Shown piece after piece: positions 36,241 to 48,094 of a stretch of 64,000 nucleotides of DNA. How positions within the stretch are numbered: position 1 is the first letter of the stretch; the number at the start of each line of letters is the position of its first letter. The translations under genes and the position numbers were made by a program. Origin of the DNA: Sweltsa coloradensis (taxonomy: Eukaryota > Arthropoda > Insecta > Plecoptera > Chloroperlidae); the NCBI GenBank assembly GCA_024449915.1, contig JAMZAV010000308.1, positions 62,001 to 126,000 on the forward strand, given 5' to 3'. Under the pieces are notes generated by a model. It did not search any database. It was given only the letters and a program-made list of their open reading frames with translations, and was not told where the DNA came from.

Positions 36241-38251
36241 TAATAACAATTTACTCTTGAAGCTGCAAAAAGGTGATTCCGTGATGTGATTAAATTCCTA
36301 AAAGTACCGAGTAAGAAATTCGTGATCTTTCTACTAACAAAAAACTAACACCAAAAACGTATTTAAGTATGAGGCCTATTTCGAGGAGTTGGTATTTCAA
36401 GACCTGACTAGATAAAAGTGCGTCGAGTTTTGCCAGCGAACAAATCCATAAGCTCCCACTCTAATTAATAATATCGAATTGATTAGTCTGTTTATACCCT
36501 TAAATTAAGTTGTACCTGTACATACGTAACATTTTAATTTTATCAACTTTATACCGATTATCGCACCCGTGCAATGTAAATTTCACGATTTCACAATGCA
36601 ATTTCAAATACTAAATTTAAATTACAAAGCAGTGTGCTATAGTTGTATTCATTTTACGACAATGTGCGAAGCATCAAACAGATGGAAAATGAAAGTATTT
36701 ATTACTTTTAATCACTGCAGATAGCACCAGACAAATGCTATTGAGGTATCATCTTGTGGCACTTGCGTGAAAATCTCACACCCACACCCACACCGAAAAC
36801 ACTAAACCACGAGAATTGTTTCGTCTGTATCGTCTTTGACGAAATATTTTTAAAAAATCTGCTCATCTATAAGTCCGTGTTGCTTTGATCAGTTCCATTA
36901 GGCAAAGAGAATCAAATCGAGTATCTTTTAAGATCCCATTTCTTTTACTTCTTTGATGACAGAAAAAACGTAATGCAATTTAATTTCGTTTTCACTACAA
37001 TAGATAAATGGATTGCTCCGAATTTGCTCAGCTATTGCCAACAGAGAAAATTTTGCTAGTAAAAGAAGAAAAGTAGAAATTAAAATAAATGTGAGTTTAT
37101 TTTGTTTTGTTTGTTCTCAAAATGTGATTTAAATGTGCGCTTTAAATACTTATTCTATTATCTCGGTTTATTTCATTTCTCTTATCCAAGGTAAATACGC
37201 AAAGACAAAAGGTTATTTCATAGTTTGTCAAAGTACAATGTATAAATCATTCATTCGCCATTGTTATGTGCATTTTTTGTAAATCTAATTGGGCATCAAA
37301 ATGGCGTCAACCAATGCGAAACAATTGTAAACACTCGTAATAAAACTTAATCTTCTTGTACAACACGACTTTCAACTTGTCTCGAAACCTTCCTTTAATC
37401 ACCTGTGTTACCCTCGGAATATTTCCTACAGATCCATTCATCCATCTAGGCTGCTTCAAGTGTAACAAGACAAAAACAGAAGAGATTTCGAGCTCACTTT
37501 ATTCCTTGTAATTAAAACGAAGAAGAGTGTACGTCGATAAATCTGAGTAACTGATCTTGGAACCGCTTCCACAGGCTCGTCGGGTATTTTAAATGCCACC
37601 CATGTGCTATCCAGCCCTAACCTTACAACCGCTTTCAAACCCTAAAGTTACACATCTAACAGAGATTTATACAAATTATAAACGTTCCATCTTCTTACAA
37701 TTTACTGGATTCAGCTCCGGGGGTCTTACAAGATTGGCAGCCTATCTGCTCAGAAAATATCGTTTTACGGAAAGATGAGATATTTAATAATGAACCTCAT
37801 TATCGTGAATTAGCGATAAGTTTGGTGTCAAGATTAAAACTTTGCCCTCAGTTGACTTGACGTGAGTTGAAACTCGTTCTTGGTTATGATTTAAGAAGCT
37901 TTGTTTTGGTGGATGTTTGTTTGGATTGATATCCGACTTGGAATTGAGGTTGTGCCCCGTGATGAATCGTTCGGCTGAGGTAAAAAGTGGATTCGAGTGA
38001 TTTCAGTTTAAATCTCGCCTAAAGTGTTTGTGATTGTCATACTCATATATTCCGACACATATTTACAGATAACACAGCTGAACTGACAGACTAAACGACA
38101 ACAAACAAACCAACAGCAGTAAATCCTGTTCCATGATAGAAATCCATCCCACGTGAAAATTCATCAGGTAGCCAAGGGTTCGAATTACATTTACATTATT
38201 CTTATAATTCAAATGATGTCTAACCTTTGTTTGACCAGTATTGAAATTAAA
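36241..38251. other. Unique AT-rich DNA, no gene recognised
   Basis: ORFs of 60-68 codons only, in overlapping opposite frames at 37456-37778. No repeat or RNA gene seen. Confidence 0.4.
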
Positions 38252-38650
38252 CTAGGAAAACTCTTTAGTCCCACCGCGTTGCTGGATGAGCCTTTTTGTA
38301 AGTTTTTAGTTTGCGTAGGACCACTTTTCCTTTGCAAGTGCTTTTTGAATGCATTGTAGGTGATTGTTGTCAAGTTTCTATTGTTACTTGTTAATTGTTT
38401 TTATAAACCTAAAAAAACTCATATTTAAATCTTTATTCTATGGATTCTGGCTAACTGTTTCAACTTTTTCTTTTAAAAAGCAATACATCACCATTACCTT
38501 AATGTCCATCTAAAATATTATTGTTGTAGCCCCACCCGTTTGGTCAGAATCGGCCCAAATGTCACGGAAATATCGCACTAAAAATTGAAAAAAATCGTAA
38601 CAGTACGATATTTATGAGAAATATTGCTTCGATTGTACCCAAAAACGTGG
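38252..38650 (-). mobile_element. Family A element, copy 3, truncated
   Basis: The left end is CTAG (38252-38255) then GAAAAC and GCGTTGCTGGATGAGCC. The rest matches copy 1 in inverse (CAAGTTTCTATTGTTACTTG; TTCAACTTTTTCTTT; AAATATCGCACTAAAAATTG). Similarity stops near CCCAAAAACGTGGG (~38650), so the opposite end is missing. Only one 150-bp internal unit remains. Confidence 0.65.
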
Positions 38651-40633
38651 GAGCTAGGTTATTTCTGCCAACTATACCCTGAATATATAAAGACCACGGA
38701 TATTTAATTTATTCGGTCGGTGGTAGAACTTTTCTAGTTACATTTACAACATGTCCTTTGAACGAGTACTAAAAAGTTGCCAACAGTTAACCTCATTGCA
38801 AGAATATAAGCCGTTTAGTGCGAGGTTGCGTCTGTGTATAGCGCTCTTTTAGATTGCGTTACTGTTTCAGAGTCCGCGGATTCAGCACTGCCCCGCAAAG
38901 AGAGGAAGGAAAGGATAGATGTAAATTATAAACTCGTGTAGAGTTTGGCACCGTTCTCCTCTCTCTTGTCACGGGCACATCCATAACCTCCTCGTGGGTG
39001 TATCACCCCCATGTAATCCCCCCTCCGCGGCTGTGTGGCGGGCGGACGGGCGCGATGTAATGTTATGGGGCCTAGTTGAGCTGTGACACAGCTAAGGCTT
39101 TGTGAGAAAGAGGTCAAAAACATTAGCACCACACGTACAAGCGAGTCAGCTAAGTTAATGGAGACTTTGGCAGGTTTTCAACATGTGATCACCCCACCCG
39201 GGCTACGGGATGGGAATCAACGAGTTGAAGATACCACCCCCCCCCCAGAGCCACCCCCTGACAACGCATTCATTCAATCTCCTTCGCCACCCTTACCTTC
39301 TCTTCCCTCTCGGAACCCAGAGACAAACGAAAGCTTCACAAGTATTTTCTTTACTATCGGATAAGTAGCGAGTGGATATCCACATCTCTTTCCTCTAGAA
39401 AGTCCAGAGAGTTTGCTATGCAGAGTCGGCAGTCGATACAACGTTTTTTATTTTCTTTAAATTCGAAACTTTCGTCAGATCGAAACTTCTCCTGTTTTTA
39501 AGTGTTGAAGGTAATTCCTAGGGACGTTCTTCACTACAAGTTTGTCATTCGAAACTGGTGCATGCCTCGCAAGGAACATGGGAGGCACAATTCTTCTGAG
39601 TAGCTTTCAAACTATGTCGCATCGTTGTCCGGGAGGTTTGAAATAAAATGGGGTTGGGAAGTAATTGAGTGCTATTCACCTGAGAGACTCCAGGGGATTT
39701 GTGTTCAAATGAATAAATTCTAATCGTCTTATATTAAATGTGAATCGTTATCGAGAACAATTCGTTTTGTTAGGCACTACTATGATGAGTTCAAAGTCTG
39801 AGTAAGGGCCTAAGAAATTCTTTGAAGGATGCGCGGATGCGATCTTTCCTTGTTTCCTGTGTCCTTTGAAGAAGATATCTCTAGAGTCTTGATAGTCCTC
39901 ATCCTTGTCGTCTTGCATTACCCGTATCATCCTGTCTCATTTTTTTTTTTTATCTTTTAAGCATTACGGCGTCTTTTGAATTTTACTCTTTGAGTAACTT
40001 TATCCTAAGCAAACTGTTCATGGTTTAAATGAAAAGTGCCATTTAAGTTCTCGGCCTCCTCGTTTTTAATTCACCCTGTAAAAGAACTCGTCTAGAATCT
40101 GCTGCAAGTAGACTTACGGGCGTCGATTGCAACTGACAGAATATGTACATTGGGTATTCAAACGTCAATCACGACAAATTCCAACTTCTTGCGAAAGACG
40201 GCAAAGCAAATGCACCTCACGTGCACGGGCAAAGCATGTCAGTTATAAGATGTTACATTTACACTCAGCGAGTGTTGATTTATGTTGATTGTTAGTAAGA
40301 AAACCCTACAGTTATAATATTCCCTAACATCACCACAAAAAAATCAGACATAATTCCGTGTTACATTGTTATAATAGTGACTTTATAAAAAGAAAGTTAT
40401 GGCTGTTTGAACTCCGTTTTTTCAATTATTTCTGGTGAGAATACTTTTTACTGGACCCAATAATATTACGTACTTCAATATTTATTAAAATTTACTTTTT
40501 ATTCAAATCGTTCATGTATTATTTGGGTACTGTTAAAGTTATTCTCGTGATGCGTAAAATCTTGGAAAATCACGAAAATCAGTTAAATTTATAATTGTTG
40601 TTGTATAATTTGCATGTAGGTTGTGCACCCAGC
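38651..40633. other. Unique DNA with a GC/CpG-elevated patch at about 38820-39400
   Basis: The patch holds CCGCGG twice, a palindromic AGCTGTGACACAGCT (39079-39093), a C10 run (39237-39246) and a 93-codon proline-rich ORF (39083-39364) with no recognisable domain. It could be a promoter, exon or regulatory sequence. The rest is AT-rich and featureless. Confidence 0.35.
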
Positions 40634-40780
40634 AAGAAGAAGAAGAAGAAGAAGAAGAAGAAGAAGAAGAAGAAGAAGAAGAAGAAGAAGAAGAAGAAGA
40701 AGAAGAAGAAGAAGAAGAAAAGAAGAAGAAGAAGAAGAAGAAGAAGAAGAAGAAGAAGAAGAAGAAGAAGAAGAAGAAGG
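40634..40780 (+). repeat. (AAG/GAA)n microsatellite, ~147 bp
   Basis: Nearly pure AAG repeat with one interruption (GAAAAG near 40716-40721). The strand is all-purine. It produces an artefactual poly-Lys/Arg ORF. Homopurine GAA tracts of this length are known to form intramolecular triplexes. Confidence 0.97.
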
Positions 40781-43700
40781 GTAATAAGTTATTTTATTGA
40801 CATACCATGGACCAGTAGTATATAGTTGTTACAAATAGCCTAATAGGTAATCCGGTAACAAACTTACTAAAAAAACTACTTTATTGCTATTTAGAGTAAA
40901 TACACATAGTCCAAATTAATAAAACAATAAAATACTATGCGGGTGAATAAAATTATGTTATGCTGGAATTGGCTCATTATCCAGGTCATTAAAATTATTT
41001 TACCCGATGTTTATTTCTGCTTTTTTCGTTAATATAACTAGTGGAAGTGTCCAACTGAGAATCGACTTTGTGGTAAGATTTTGTCGGGTAAATAACATTG
41101 ATTTGATGAAAAATACCATATATTTTTATATTTAAAAAAAAAACTCTTCAATTGTATTAATACAACGATAAAGATACACAGTTTTGTATAAAAATCGACC
41201 CTTGCTTTCTTTATTCTTTGTGCCTATTATCAACTCCAAGCCGGATTTGGTGATGATTTCAGTAGTGGACGCTTTTTTTGATTCGCCGTTTTTTATTTGG
41301 CAACTATTCTTACTCGATGCGAGCATGCCCTACTCTTTAAAACTTACGTAATAAATAATCTCTGTGAAAATCTCACGACATGACCGATTTTTGCACACTA
41401 CACATACAGATACACCACTGGTTACAAAAGCTCAAGTAGATAAAATATGTATCGGAGAAGTACCCCTATACGTCACTTGGACAAAATGACATTTCATAAT
41501 CTTTCGCTCATTCCATGATGTCTCATTGCGCTCCATCATTCCCAAGAAATAACATTTAATTCCAAAGATATTTGTCCAACAAAGTTACAACTTACAAGCC
41601 AGCTACCCCAAAGGCATTTATTAATTAAGCCCTTGCAAAACGCGCTCTCTACAGTTAATCTTACTTATTATCCCAATGTTGGTTCACTCTTTAGACAGTC
41701 AACGTCAAGTTGTTGCTAATCTTTGACAGCAAAACAATCACAGCTTTAACAAATATAATTGGCATGAAATGTATGAAACATGTAATTAAGTTCATTTCTA
41801 CGGTTCTGGCATTAATCGGGATAAATAGAAGGGATAAATTTCGCTAGGGTTCATTGCGTTTGTAACTATACAAAACAAAAGAGCTGCTTCGCTTATCCTA
41901 ACTGGACATCACAGTTAAAAGCCATTGTAACCAACGATGCAATTTAACACTGCGCACTGCATTATGGCCGAAGGGTACACTCATACACAAAACTACGTAG
42001 ACGGAGCTCAGAAAATTAAATAGCAACATACTGCCACTTAGAATACGTTTAATTTGCTTTGTTTACGGTATACGTAAGGTTATGTTATGTAAAATAAACG
42101 TAGACACATTAAGTAGGATTAAATAACAACGTATTAGCTTGATTAAAGGGTTCGCAAAACCAACATTCACCATAGTTGTAAGTATTACATAATCAACATA
42201 ATGTGTTGTTGAGTGTGCTTGGAATTGCATGTGCGTATAGGAAAATAAATAAAACAATTGCGTCGTTATAGACGGCCGGAAACGAATTGTGAGGTAACAA
42301 TAATGTGATTTCTTTATTTTGACAGATAAGAATTAATGGACCCTCAATATTTGGTTTTAACTTGGGAAATACATTAATTTGAGTCGTTTTCCACTAAAAA
42401 TAATAATTACAATCCCAGCTACAATCCTATTTGACAGGCGTTTACAAATCAAATTGCACATTTAAGTAAAAGTTGAAACATAATATATTTGTATAAATAG
42501 AATCCAATATTGGCGTTGAAATGTAGTGTAATAAATGTAATGCAATATTCGTTTCGATTTAAATTGTTGTTTTACACAAATATTATGAACCTTTGTGATG
42601 TTGGTATACTTGAGTCTTGAAGCCAAGTGTTTTATGACCAAGAATATAAACTGATGATTGATAAATTCTCAACAGACAGCTGGAAATTAGCCCATGGAAT
42701 TGAGGGTGTTCATAATCCACATAAAATAAAACCGCGAGTTTTCCTCCTCTCGCATGCAGAAGTTCAAACAATGTTTGCAGTAGGGAGTGATACCCGCCTG
42801 AAGCGAGTGTTTACTCATGGAACTAATGTCACTCGATGGTATCACTCCATAAGCCAGCTAGTCATGTGATCAAACGTTTCCAATGACATGGAAACTGACC
42901 AGCTGGGATCCGACTGATGAGGCGGGATTATTTATTAGGTGGGCAAATCCCCAACAGGCCATCGGCTGGTCGATAGTTTGCACTAAACCGAGGCGTATTG
43001 GTCAACGATATGGCCGCTCGTGATGCGCCCGAAGATGGTGGCAACAAGATCGTTGCGGGCGTGAGACGAAACTGAATCGCACACGACGAGGAGAACACGT
43101 TATTACAATGCGAGACGTATTTACCTTTAATCTCGATTCGTGCAGCAGTGTTTAGTTCTTTGAAGCTTCCTATCGCTTTAAGTAGGCGAACGCTAAAAGC
43201 GTACTCCAGATAATGCAATTAACCGCCTATAGGCCTACATGGGTTCGCTGGCAATTTTCAGAATCAATGCTTTCCTGAAATGGCGAGAGAATTCTAATTT
43301 CAACTTACTCTACAATATTTTATAAGGTACGAAATTAGGATCAACACTTCAAGCATTAGCACATTATTTTCATCATATTCAACAATTAAAAGACGATTCC
43401 GGTTTTGTGGGGAAAGCGAACAAGAAATTTCCTTACAGCTAGTGTTAGATAATTACGTAGAGCCATCTAAATGAAAATGGTATTCTTACTAAAAGCACTA
43501 TGCAAATATCCGCGGTAATTATCAGAACGGCTGCGCCTCATTGTAGGTTTCTAGTCTTGAATTTCTCGTCGAGACAGAAGATTCCAGCAAGGTTTAAAAC
43601 GTAATCCTAGTGAAGCCATCGGAAGCTCTCATATACATTCGCCGCACCACGGACATCGGTTGGATGATAAGCCATTGAAACTGTCCATTTTCAATTTGTG

Positions 43701-46461
43701 TAGAACACGCCAAAGCAAAATCAAACAAGAAAAGAACAGAAAGCGACCAGCAGAAAGTGGGGGAATGTCTTTAGAGGGAAAGAAGAGACCTCTTCAATCC
43801 CTGCGGTCGATGTTTAGGAAAATTCAAGAGTTTCGGTATAAGGTTATTGCAGATGAAATTCTATGATCAAAGCGTAAATCCAGTAGCGAAAGAAAGCAAT
43901 TAAAGCCAAATTGAGCGATATTAAATGAAAGGCATCAAAACCTCAGTGGCCAAAAAGGATTTTCTTTGAAGGTCTAAAAAATTAACCACAAACTCCATGG
44001 AGCATGTAATGAAAACCATGACGTAGAAAACAACATTATTTTTTTCGTAAATACAATTTCTGTGTTGGGATTTTATAAAACGTTGTCTTTATAGATTCTC
44101 GCTCGCCGTGAATTTAATTTCAAGTGATGATTTGTTTTTGTAATTAATAAAATAATCAAAAATGTAAAACCCACACTAAATGGACTGAATTTTTTGTAAT
44201 ATTTACCACAAACCACTGTTCATGAGATTGTTGGTGCAAAAAAGAACGTTATTTTCACAAAGGCTATTTTTGCAGTTTATTTGGTTGTTTCACAAAGCAT
44301 ATTTAACAAAGGAAATAAAGTTGTAATAATATCGGTTTAGTAAAACGAATTTCCTAACGTACAGCATGTCTATTGTTACAGAATGCTAGTGTCTGGTCTA
44401 ATGAACAACTCGGTACTCAGGTCTCGCAACATGTCACTATCGCGTACAGTATAACTCTTATCTACCTTTGACAACATGTTTCAATGTGACATCATTTATC
44501 GTTATGCCCTACAGAATGAGACGTCAATTTCCATATACATATTTCACAAATAGAAGACCCATATAATATATTTCCCATGTCATCAACATATTTCTCGCTG
44601 TACATCAAGCTATTGAAACAATTTATAAACTGGCACATTACGTCAATGTAAAAAGTTTTCCACTTCCATACTGACGGTGAAGAATACCTATATAGAATTT
44701 TGTTTGTTTTTTATTTTTCATTCAGTTGCACCTGACTATGAAGTAATTGAAGCTCGCAATAGCGTGTGATGAGAAGGGTAGGTAGGGGGAGGGGGAGTAT
44801 GGAGTGGGAGTTTGAGAATGGAATGAATTGGGGTGTTATATATTGGGGGCGTTTGGCAGTTGACAAGCTCTAGCCTCACCCTGTGATGGATTTTACACAC
44901 TCTGCATCGTCAATAGCATATACACCTCACCCCAATGTAGTACTTCTCTGCATACGAGATTCCCACTAGTACTTCATCTATTTCTCTATATTCGGATGCA
45001 TCGAACTTTACAATTACATAACTTTTTACATAAGCATCTGAGTTTGAAGTTCTCTTGACATTCGAATCTGCTCGTTCTGTGACGGGTGAGGAAATCTCTT
45101 GATAAGAATGCCAGAGTGCGAGGATAGGGCCTGTCCTCTCCACCGCTTTCAGCCTTCACTGTTTGTCACAACCCACACACCATTACTAACACATCAAACC
45201 ACAGAAGAATCGTCATCTCCACCATCGTAATCACTTGGTGTACGGGAGAACACTAGTTTTCTATATTCGTGTGATTGCGCGGAAAAGATCAATCTTCATC
45301 TTAAAAAACGACATCAATGTGGTTTCTAAGTTTGAAGACTAATGGTTCATGTAACACATTTTAAACCATCTCATTAAAGAAAAAATCTTTATTAAAAACT
45401 TGAACACACACAAGTCGAAATATGTGATGAAAAAGTCGATCATCATTCGACTATCGGTTGCTGGGTTATTTTTGATATTGACGTCATACACTTTTTTCCC
45501 CGGCAAATTATAAAAGTTTTCTGTTGATTCTAATCTAATTTTTCTCAAAACGATAAAAATAACATGTTTATAATAACAATTCCACCACAACATTCCAGTG
45601 AAAAAAACAAATCTCAAACACCTGTGTTATGCACTGCACTGACAGAATTATTATCTGCCTGACCTGATTTGATTTATTCCTGCGTTTTAAGTAGCTGCAT
45701 ATCAGATTCTGTTTGCGAAATATGAACCAAATAATCTTTATCTATTTGGTATGGCCTGAATGCTTTTCATTTAGATTATTATTGGTTATTGTTTACTTTG
45801 ATAGGTAATGTCCAAATTTACAAATTATTGAACTGACATAATCCGACCACAAAATCAGCATTATAACAACATGATGTATAAATAAATTACAAGAATGGTA
45901 CTTGAGTAGTAATGTGTGCACTTGGTTTATGCTTTAATAGTGACACGTGTGTACCTCGTTTATATTTTATTATGCTTTGGCATTTTTGGCGGCAAAGAAA
46001 ATTCTCCACGCTAAGCACTAAGTGTGCTTTCATTTTATATCTTCAATTAAATCCTTTAAGATGTAATTATGATTAATGGCAAGATATAAGAAGAAAACTG
46101 TAATAGTAGTAAAAAATGTGGTAATAATAATAAAATTATTCATTAGACATCAAATTAGTATGCGTAATCGTAAAAAGAGTTGATGACAATATAGAAAGTT
46201 TTCATTCCCGTTTTAATGAGACGTGTTCTTGACTCAAGTTTCCACGGAAAGACAAGCTATTTTAGACCCTTTCGGTAGAAAAAGTATTTAAACGACTGCG
46301 CTAGAAACGAGACTCAAATTTAAGTATAATGTGTTGGGGTCCATTGAATTCTTTTAAAGTGGTAAATTAAAATTTTATAAAGTGAAACAATATTTATATT
46401 TTAATATGCACGGGTGTGACCCAAAATATGCAGTGATTGTTATGTTCCCAACTTTGTTCAA
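40781..46461. other. Unique DNA, no gene recognised, with a GC-elevated patch at about 42700-43260
   Basis: Mostly AT-rich. The 42.7-43.26 kb patch has higher GC, a nested hairpin (42784-42848) and unremarkable ORFs on both strands (80 and 96 codons). A G-rich run with four G-tracts is at 44776-44795. A 92-codon minus ORF at 45339-45617 has no recognisable domain. No repeat family members seen. Confidence 0.4.
42784..42848. other. Nested hairpin
   Basis: GGAGTGATACC (42784-42794) pairs perfectly with 42838-42848. Inside it, CGAGTG (42804-42809) pairs with CACTCG (42830-42835). This is a 65-nt two-level stem of unknown role. Confidence 0.5.
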
Positions 46462-47343
46462 GCTTTGGTGGATGTGGAGGTGCCGGGTACGTGAATATTA
46501 TAACGTTCTGCGGGGCTAGCCACGCCCACCTAACCTTAGAGCTTTGGTGGAGGTGCCGGGTACGTGAATATTATAACGTTCTGCGGGGCTAGCCACGCCC
46601 ACCTAACCTTAGAGCTTTGGTGGAGGTGCCGGGTACGTGAATATTATAACGTTCTGCGGGGCTAGCCACGCCCACCTAACCTTAGAGCTTTGGTGGAGGT
46701 GCCGGGTACGTGAATATTATAACGTTCTGCGGGGCTAGCCACGCCCACCTAACCTTAGAGCTTTGGTGGAGGTGCCGGGTACGTGAATATTATAACGTTC
46801 TGCGGGGCTAGCCACGCCCACCTAACCTTAGAGCTTTGGTGGATCTGCCGGGTACGTGAATATTATAACGTTCTGCGGGGCTAGCCACGCCCACCTAACC
46901 TTAGAGCTTTGGTGGATGTGCCGGGTACGTGAATATTATAACGTTCTGCGGGGCTAGCCACGCCCACCTAACCTTAGAGCTTTGGTGGAGGTGCCGGGTA
47001 CGTGAATATTATAACGTTCTGCGGGGCTAGCCACGCCCACCTAACCTTAGAGCTTTGGTGGAGGTGCCGGGTACGTGAATATTATAACGTTCTGCGGGGC
47101 TAGCCACGCCCACCTAACCTTAGAGCTTTGGTGGAGGTGTCGGGTACGTGAATATTATAACGTTCTGCGGGGCTAGCCACGCCCACCTAACCTTAGAGCT
47201 TTGGTGGAGGTGCCGGGTACGTGAATATTATAACGTTCTGCGGGGCTAGCCACGCCCACCTAACCTTAGAGCTTTGGTGGAGGTGTCGGGTACGTGAATA
47301 TTATAACGTTCTGCGGGGCTAGCCACGCCCACCTAACCTTAGA
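46462..47343 (+). repeat. Satellite-like tandem array, 73-bp unit x 12
   Basis: Units begin GCTTTGG at 46462, 46541, 46614, 46687, 46760, 46833, 46906, 46979, 47052, 47125, 47198 and 47271. Each holds the 19-bp motif, then CGTGAATATTATAACGTTC, TGCGGGGCTAGCCACGCCC and ACCTAACCTTAGA. Unit 1 has a 6-bp insertion. Units 6 and 7 have small changes inside the motif. Units 10 and 12 share GGTGTCGGG. Otherwise they are essentially identical, which implies recent amplification or homogenisation. Confidence 0.97.
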
Positions 47344-47517
47344 GTTTACCAAACATCCTGTATTATCCTTGTTGAAAGTAAAATCAAGAAAAACACATTT
47401 CAATTATGGCTATTTAGCGTTATGACACGCACGCACAGACGGGCGGAGGGACGGACATGAAAGTAATGCACATAGCATCAAACCCCAATATTAATATTAA
47501 TGCGATTATTATATATA
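47344..47517 (+). repeat. Right flank of the satellite-forming element
   Basis: It aligns with 19318-19470 (TATTATCCTTGTTGAAAGTA; GAAAAACACATTTCAAT; CACGCACGCACAGACGG). So the array expanded inside a dispersed element and did not arise in unique DNA. Confidence 0.6.
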
Positions 47518-48094
47518 CTAGGAAAACGCTCAGTTGGACGCGTTGTTGAGCGAGCACCGGTACGTGCAACATGACCCGAGTACGACATTTCCATAAGGCC
47601 CTCTACACAGTGTAGGCCTAACTGGATATTGACATTGTACACTATACTATTCCAACATCTTTGCAATGTACTAATTGACGTCATGCCTTCTAAAGTGTAT
47701 CTTTGTATCTTCACTGCCTCCTTCATTTTTAACATCATTTTTCGAATTATGATTACCAATAAGTCTTTAAGGTCTTGACCGATTTAGCTGAAAATTTGGA
47801 AAATAGGAGAGAATGTTGTACTTATTGACCCTGCAAAATTTCATAACGATCGGTACATTTTATTTTTTTTATTTTTTATTTTATTTTTTATTTTTTATAA
47901 CCAATGATCGGATTTTGTTAAAAAACTATACAGCAACCCGCCTAGGTGGTATGTACATGTGTGCAAAATTTCAGGTCAATCAGAGAAACGGTGCGACCTG
48001 TATCGAAGCAGTAACAAAAAAAAAAACAAAACAAAACAAAAACAGACATTCGAGCCATAAGAGTCAAGTGGAGACGCTCGCTACGCTCGCTCAA
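47518..48094 (-). mobile_element. CTAG-ended element, family B copy 2 (shortened)
   Basis: The left end is the same as copy 1 for ~70 bp (CTAGGAAAACGCTCAGTTGG onward; hairpin AACGC/GCGTT present). The right end, from ACTATACAGCAACCCGCCTA to GCTCGCTACGCTCGCTCAA, is also the same. The two 311-bp internal units are absent, and a different 150-bp segment lies inside. ORFs here (47478-47759 minus, 47813-48154 plus) repeat peptides seen in copy 1 because the DNA is repeated. Confidence 0.65.

Noticed and set aside
40595..40825. Lys/Arg-rich 76-codon ORF
   Set aside because: It is simply the AAG microsatellite read in frame.
46462..47343. CRISPR array
   Set aside because: The 73-bp units are identical along their whole length, with no unique spacers, and the context is eukaryotic.
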